Shown here: piece after piece, positions 61,653-64,000 of the stretch
How the letters are laid out: each line of letters opens with the position of its first letter
Position numbering within the stretch: the first letter of the stretch is position 1
Assembly (NCBI GenBank): GCA_963921425.1
Contig: OY992834.1
Coordinates: forward strand, 27,769,669-27,833,668
DNA length: 64,000 bases
From: Dryas octopetala
Taxonomy: Eukaryota; Streptophyta; Magnoliopsida; Rosales; Rosaceae
Reading direction: 5' to 3'
Translations under genes and position numbers: made by a program
The notes under the pieces: model-generated
What the model saw: the letters and a program-made list of their open reading frames with translations, nothing else
The model's database searches: none
Told to the model about the DNA's origin: nothing

Positions 61653-62265
61653 TTTTAATATTAGCTACAATGTTTGATTTGATTTTTTGCTGGTAAACAA
61701 GATATTCATTGATAAAAGATAAATATTACAACATAAGCCCAAACAAGTGGGGCAATAAAATATATAGTTATTTAGAAGTAGGTCCAATTTTGTAGGGTCA
61801 TTCAGACTAAAACCATATAGGAATTTAGATTTGTTCAGAAATCCAATTTTTTAGGCTAAGGTCCAAAAAATGGACTTTTTAAAAAAATTTGTTTTAACTC
61901 ATATTATCTCTTAAAATTAAGATAATTAATATGAATTAATTTTAAAAATTATGAAAGATAATATTCGTCATGACATTTTTTAGTTAAAAAATTCAAAATT
62001 ATCTAGTTTTTATGTTTTATAATTTAAAATAATAAAAGATAATATCCGTTTAAATTATACATATATACGAAAAATGCATTAACCCACAAAATAAAAAATA
62101 ATCAAACAAGTAAGAAAAAAAGTATATATAAGTATATTTCAATTGTACCAATACCTAGGTTTATATATCTTTATATATAAGTACATATCAATTGTACCAA
62201 TACCTGGGTTGGTATATATATATATATATACATATATAGAGGATATACACATACTCGAGGGTACA
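61653..62265. other. AT-rich intergenic stretch, nothing recognised
   Basis: Strongly AT-rich, with TA repeats at about 62212-62240. No gene, terminal repeat or target duplication seen. Confidence 0.5.
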
Positions 62266-62734
62266 TTTTCTAGCCTTTTGTGATGCCACAAAATTGTCGA
62301 AAAAAGTCTTTATTTCGTCGCAAAAGGTTTTTTGTGATGAAAAAACTGGCATCGCACAGGGCTTCACAATTGACCCCTCACAACCGTTTTTTGCGGCATG
62401 CGGTGGTGTTCGACACAAATTTACGACGACCTTGGCATCACAAATATAACTTTCTGACAAGTATAAAAGTTTTTTACGTCGAAATTTTTGTTGCATTCTG
62501 GGTTCAATATTTAAAAAAATCCTTTTTAAAATTAAGATGTGATGATACAATTGCAAGGAAATTGGTGTCGCAAAAATGCATTGCGACAAAAATTCACTTC
62601 TTTTACAACAAATTTTTTGCGTCCCATTATAGATTATTTATTTTGGAAACCAATTTTTTCAATTAATTTATAACGCATTGTGACGATTATTGCAACGACC
62701 CATTTGTCGCAAAGCTGTTTTTAATATGTATATA
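62266..62734. repeat. Decayed array of short alternating repeats (orphan CACTA-like)
   Basis: Motifs such as TTTCGTCGCAAAA, GTGATGAAAAAA, TTTGCGGC and TGCGACAAAAATT recur in both orientations, similar in style to CACTA subterminal arrays but with a different core (GCGACAAA). No CACTA terminus is attached. Confidence 0.4.
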
Positions 62735-63253
62735 TAGGGGTGGGCACGGTCCGGTTTGGACATCAAACTGGAAACCAAACCAATTAATAAACTTTAACGG
62801 TTTGGTTTGGTTCAGTTTTAAACCAAACCACTCATAACCGGTTTGGTTAAATGGTTTGTGTGTAAAAAAAAAAAAAAAAGACTTTGAATTCAACTGGCAC
62901 TAATCAAATAATTAATTATTACTTTGGAAATAACTTTGCTAAAACATTCAAATATATGCACAATCTACACCAACAAAAAATTAAGACATGCAATAATATC
63001 AATATGAGAATGGGTATCAAGCAAACAAACAACTATGAAAGTCCAATCACAATATGCCTCATATTAAAAAATTAAAAAATATAATGAACGGTACGGTTTG
63101 GTTTTACCGATTTGTAGAAATTTCAAACCACAATCGAAGTGGTAATTAAGATCGGTTTGGTTCGGTTTGATTTGACTTCTTGATTGTTCATTGACCAAAC
63201 CAAACCAAACCGATTTTTAGTGGTTTGGTCCGGCCGGTTTTTGCACACCCCTA
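62735..63253. mobile_element. hAT-type non-autonomous element, second copy (519 bp)
   Basis: The left end TAGGGGTGGGCA is mirrored by the right end TGCACACCCCTA. The interior near both ends has repeats of GGTTTGGTT / AACCAAACC. The flanking 8-mers TGTATATA and TGTGCTTA match at five positions, so the target duplication is decayed and the insertion older than the one at 2257-3340. Confidence 0.65.
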
Positions 63254-63319
63254 TGTGCTTATTATTTTCATTTGTTGAGCTGGGTATTATTGTCTTTTTC
63301 ATATTTTCCCTGAAAGCTG

Positions 63320-63960
63320 GGTATTAGAAGCTGTCACGTGACACCCTGAGGAAGGCGGTTAGGCCAAAGAATTGTCCTTAAATTCTATATTATTCTACTG
63401 TATTTTGGCACAAAAGGAATGAAGTAATATTTTCTTTCTAATTTAGTACGTTAGCTAGAATTTGCCCTAGAGTCTATCATTTGGTATTAGAGCCTCAAGA
63501 TGGGACCTCGCAAAGCAGGCCAAGGCCAACAATATCAGGAGCTAACTCCCTTGCGGCTTAATTGGAGTTTGATCTCCAGCTCCTCCGTGACCAAACGAAG
63601 CCCTCTCCCTCTCTGCCGCTCCCTCGTCTTCTCACCCCTCAACCCAACACTCTCCACCTCCCGCAAACCGCTTCCTTACAAACCAACCCTCCGCTTACTT
63701 CCCCTTCCCCTCACCCCTGTATGAGTGTTGGGGAAAAAATCAAGTCAATATTTTTAAGTTGGTTTACATTTGGCATGGCTTCCAATTTACCTCTGATTTT
63801 TATGTTATGGCCGTCACAGGATGTGACATTGTCTTGGGGGCTCAGTGGCTTCGCACATTGGGCGACATTCTTTGGAGTTTCGAATCTATGTCTATGAAAT
63901 TCATTGTTGCCGGCAAATCTTATACATTGCAATTAAGCTTATACGTACCGTTCAAGCAAC
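63320..63960 (+). mobile_element. Ty3-type retrotransposon fragment (fossil)
   Basis: An LTR-like tail ending TCTATCA (about 63333-63479) is followed by a primer-like site TTGGTATTAGAGC (initiator tRNA-Met type). A gag start follows (MGPRKAGQGQQYQEL, from 63500), and then a protease-like stretch encoding TGCDIVLGAQWLRTLGDI (about 63815-63870), typical of Ty3 retropepsins. Most of the element between and after these parts is missing. It is a much reduced, broken remnant. Confidence 0.7.
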
Positions 63961-64000
63961 TCTTTAAAAAAAAAAAAAATGCAAATCCTGGGCATCACTA

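Overview
This window is nuclear DNA from a flowering plant, most likely a eudicot. Multi-exon genes have GT-AG introns, a glycoside hydrolase family 1 (GH1) gene has the 13-exon layout usual for plants, and plant-type CACTA, hAT, Mutator-like, Ty1/Copia and Ty3 elements fill most of the rest. I found no rRNA, tRNA gene or CRISPR array. Coordinates and base counts were read by eye without alignment software.

Layout. 1-742: edge of a minus-strand CACTA-derived gene combining a transposase-associated domain with a Ulp1-like protease. 2257-3340: a hAT-type non-autonomous element with a perfect 8-bp target duplication. 3370-11246: a minus-strand gag-protease-only Ty3 element with a tRNA-Asp primer site (Athila/Tat-like). 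11247-13321: the right part of a CACTA element (CACTA-1) carrying intron-containing pieces of an SnRK2 kinase gene. 13539-15987 and 21479-30795: two copies of a segmental duplication, each with the 5' end of a broken beta-glucosidase gene. Between them lies a Copia fragment (16517-20632) flanked by 207-bp direct repeats. The second copy is interrupted by CACTA-2 (23126-30106); the first copy preserves the empty site.

30776-42216: a beta-glucosidase gene (minus strand) in which all 13 exons can be traced. It carries an early stop and frame errors, and its introns hold four large inverted-repeat or Mutator-like elements plus a small hairpin MITE. About 42340-48925: CACTA-3, related to CACTA-2, with a degraded TNP2 transposase and no left end. 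49022-61649: CACTA-4, with both termini and a TCT target duplication. It holds TNP2, two oppositely oriented copies of its second gene that form a 1.9-kb inverted repeat, and a Copia fragment. 61650-64000: a decayed terminal-repeat-like array, a second hAT-type element, and a Ty3 fragment.

How it fits together. The host content is a decaying tandem cluster of GH1 beta-glucosidases in one orientation. Unequal exchange seems to have copied the unit made of the 3' end of one gene, the spacer, and the 5' end of the next. CACTA elements then cut it up. CACTA-2 keeps what reads as an intact five-exon accessory protein but no transposase; CACTA-3 keeps transposase remains but not the accessory gene. 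The most unusual structure is the inverted duplication in CACTA-4, whose read-through transcript would fold into a long double-stranded RNA matching CACTA genes.
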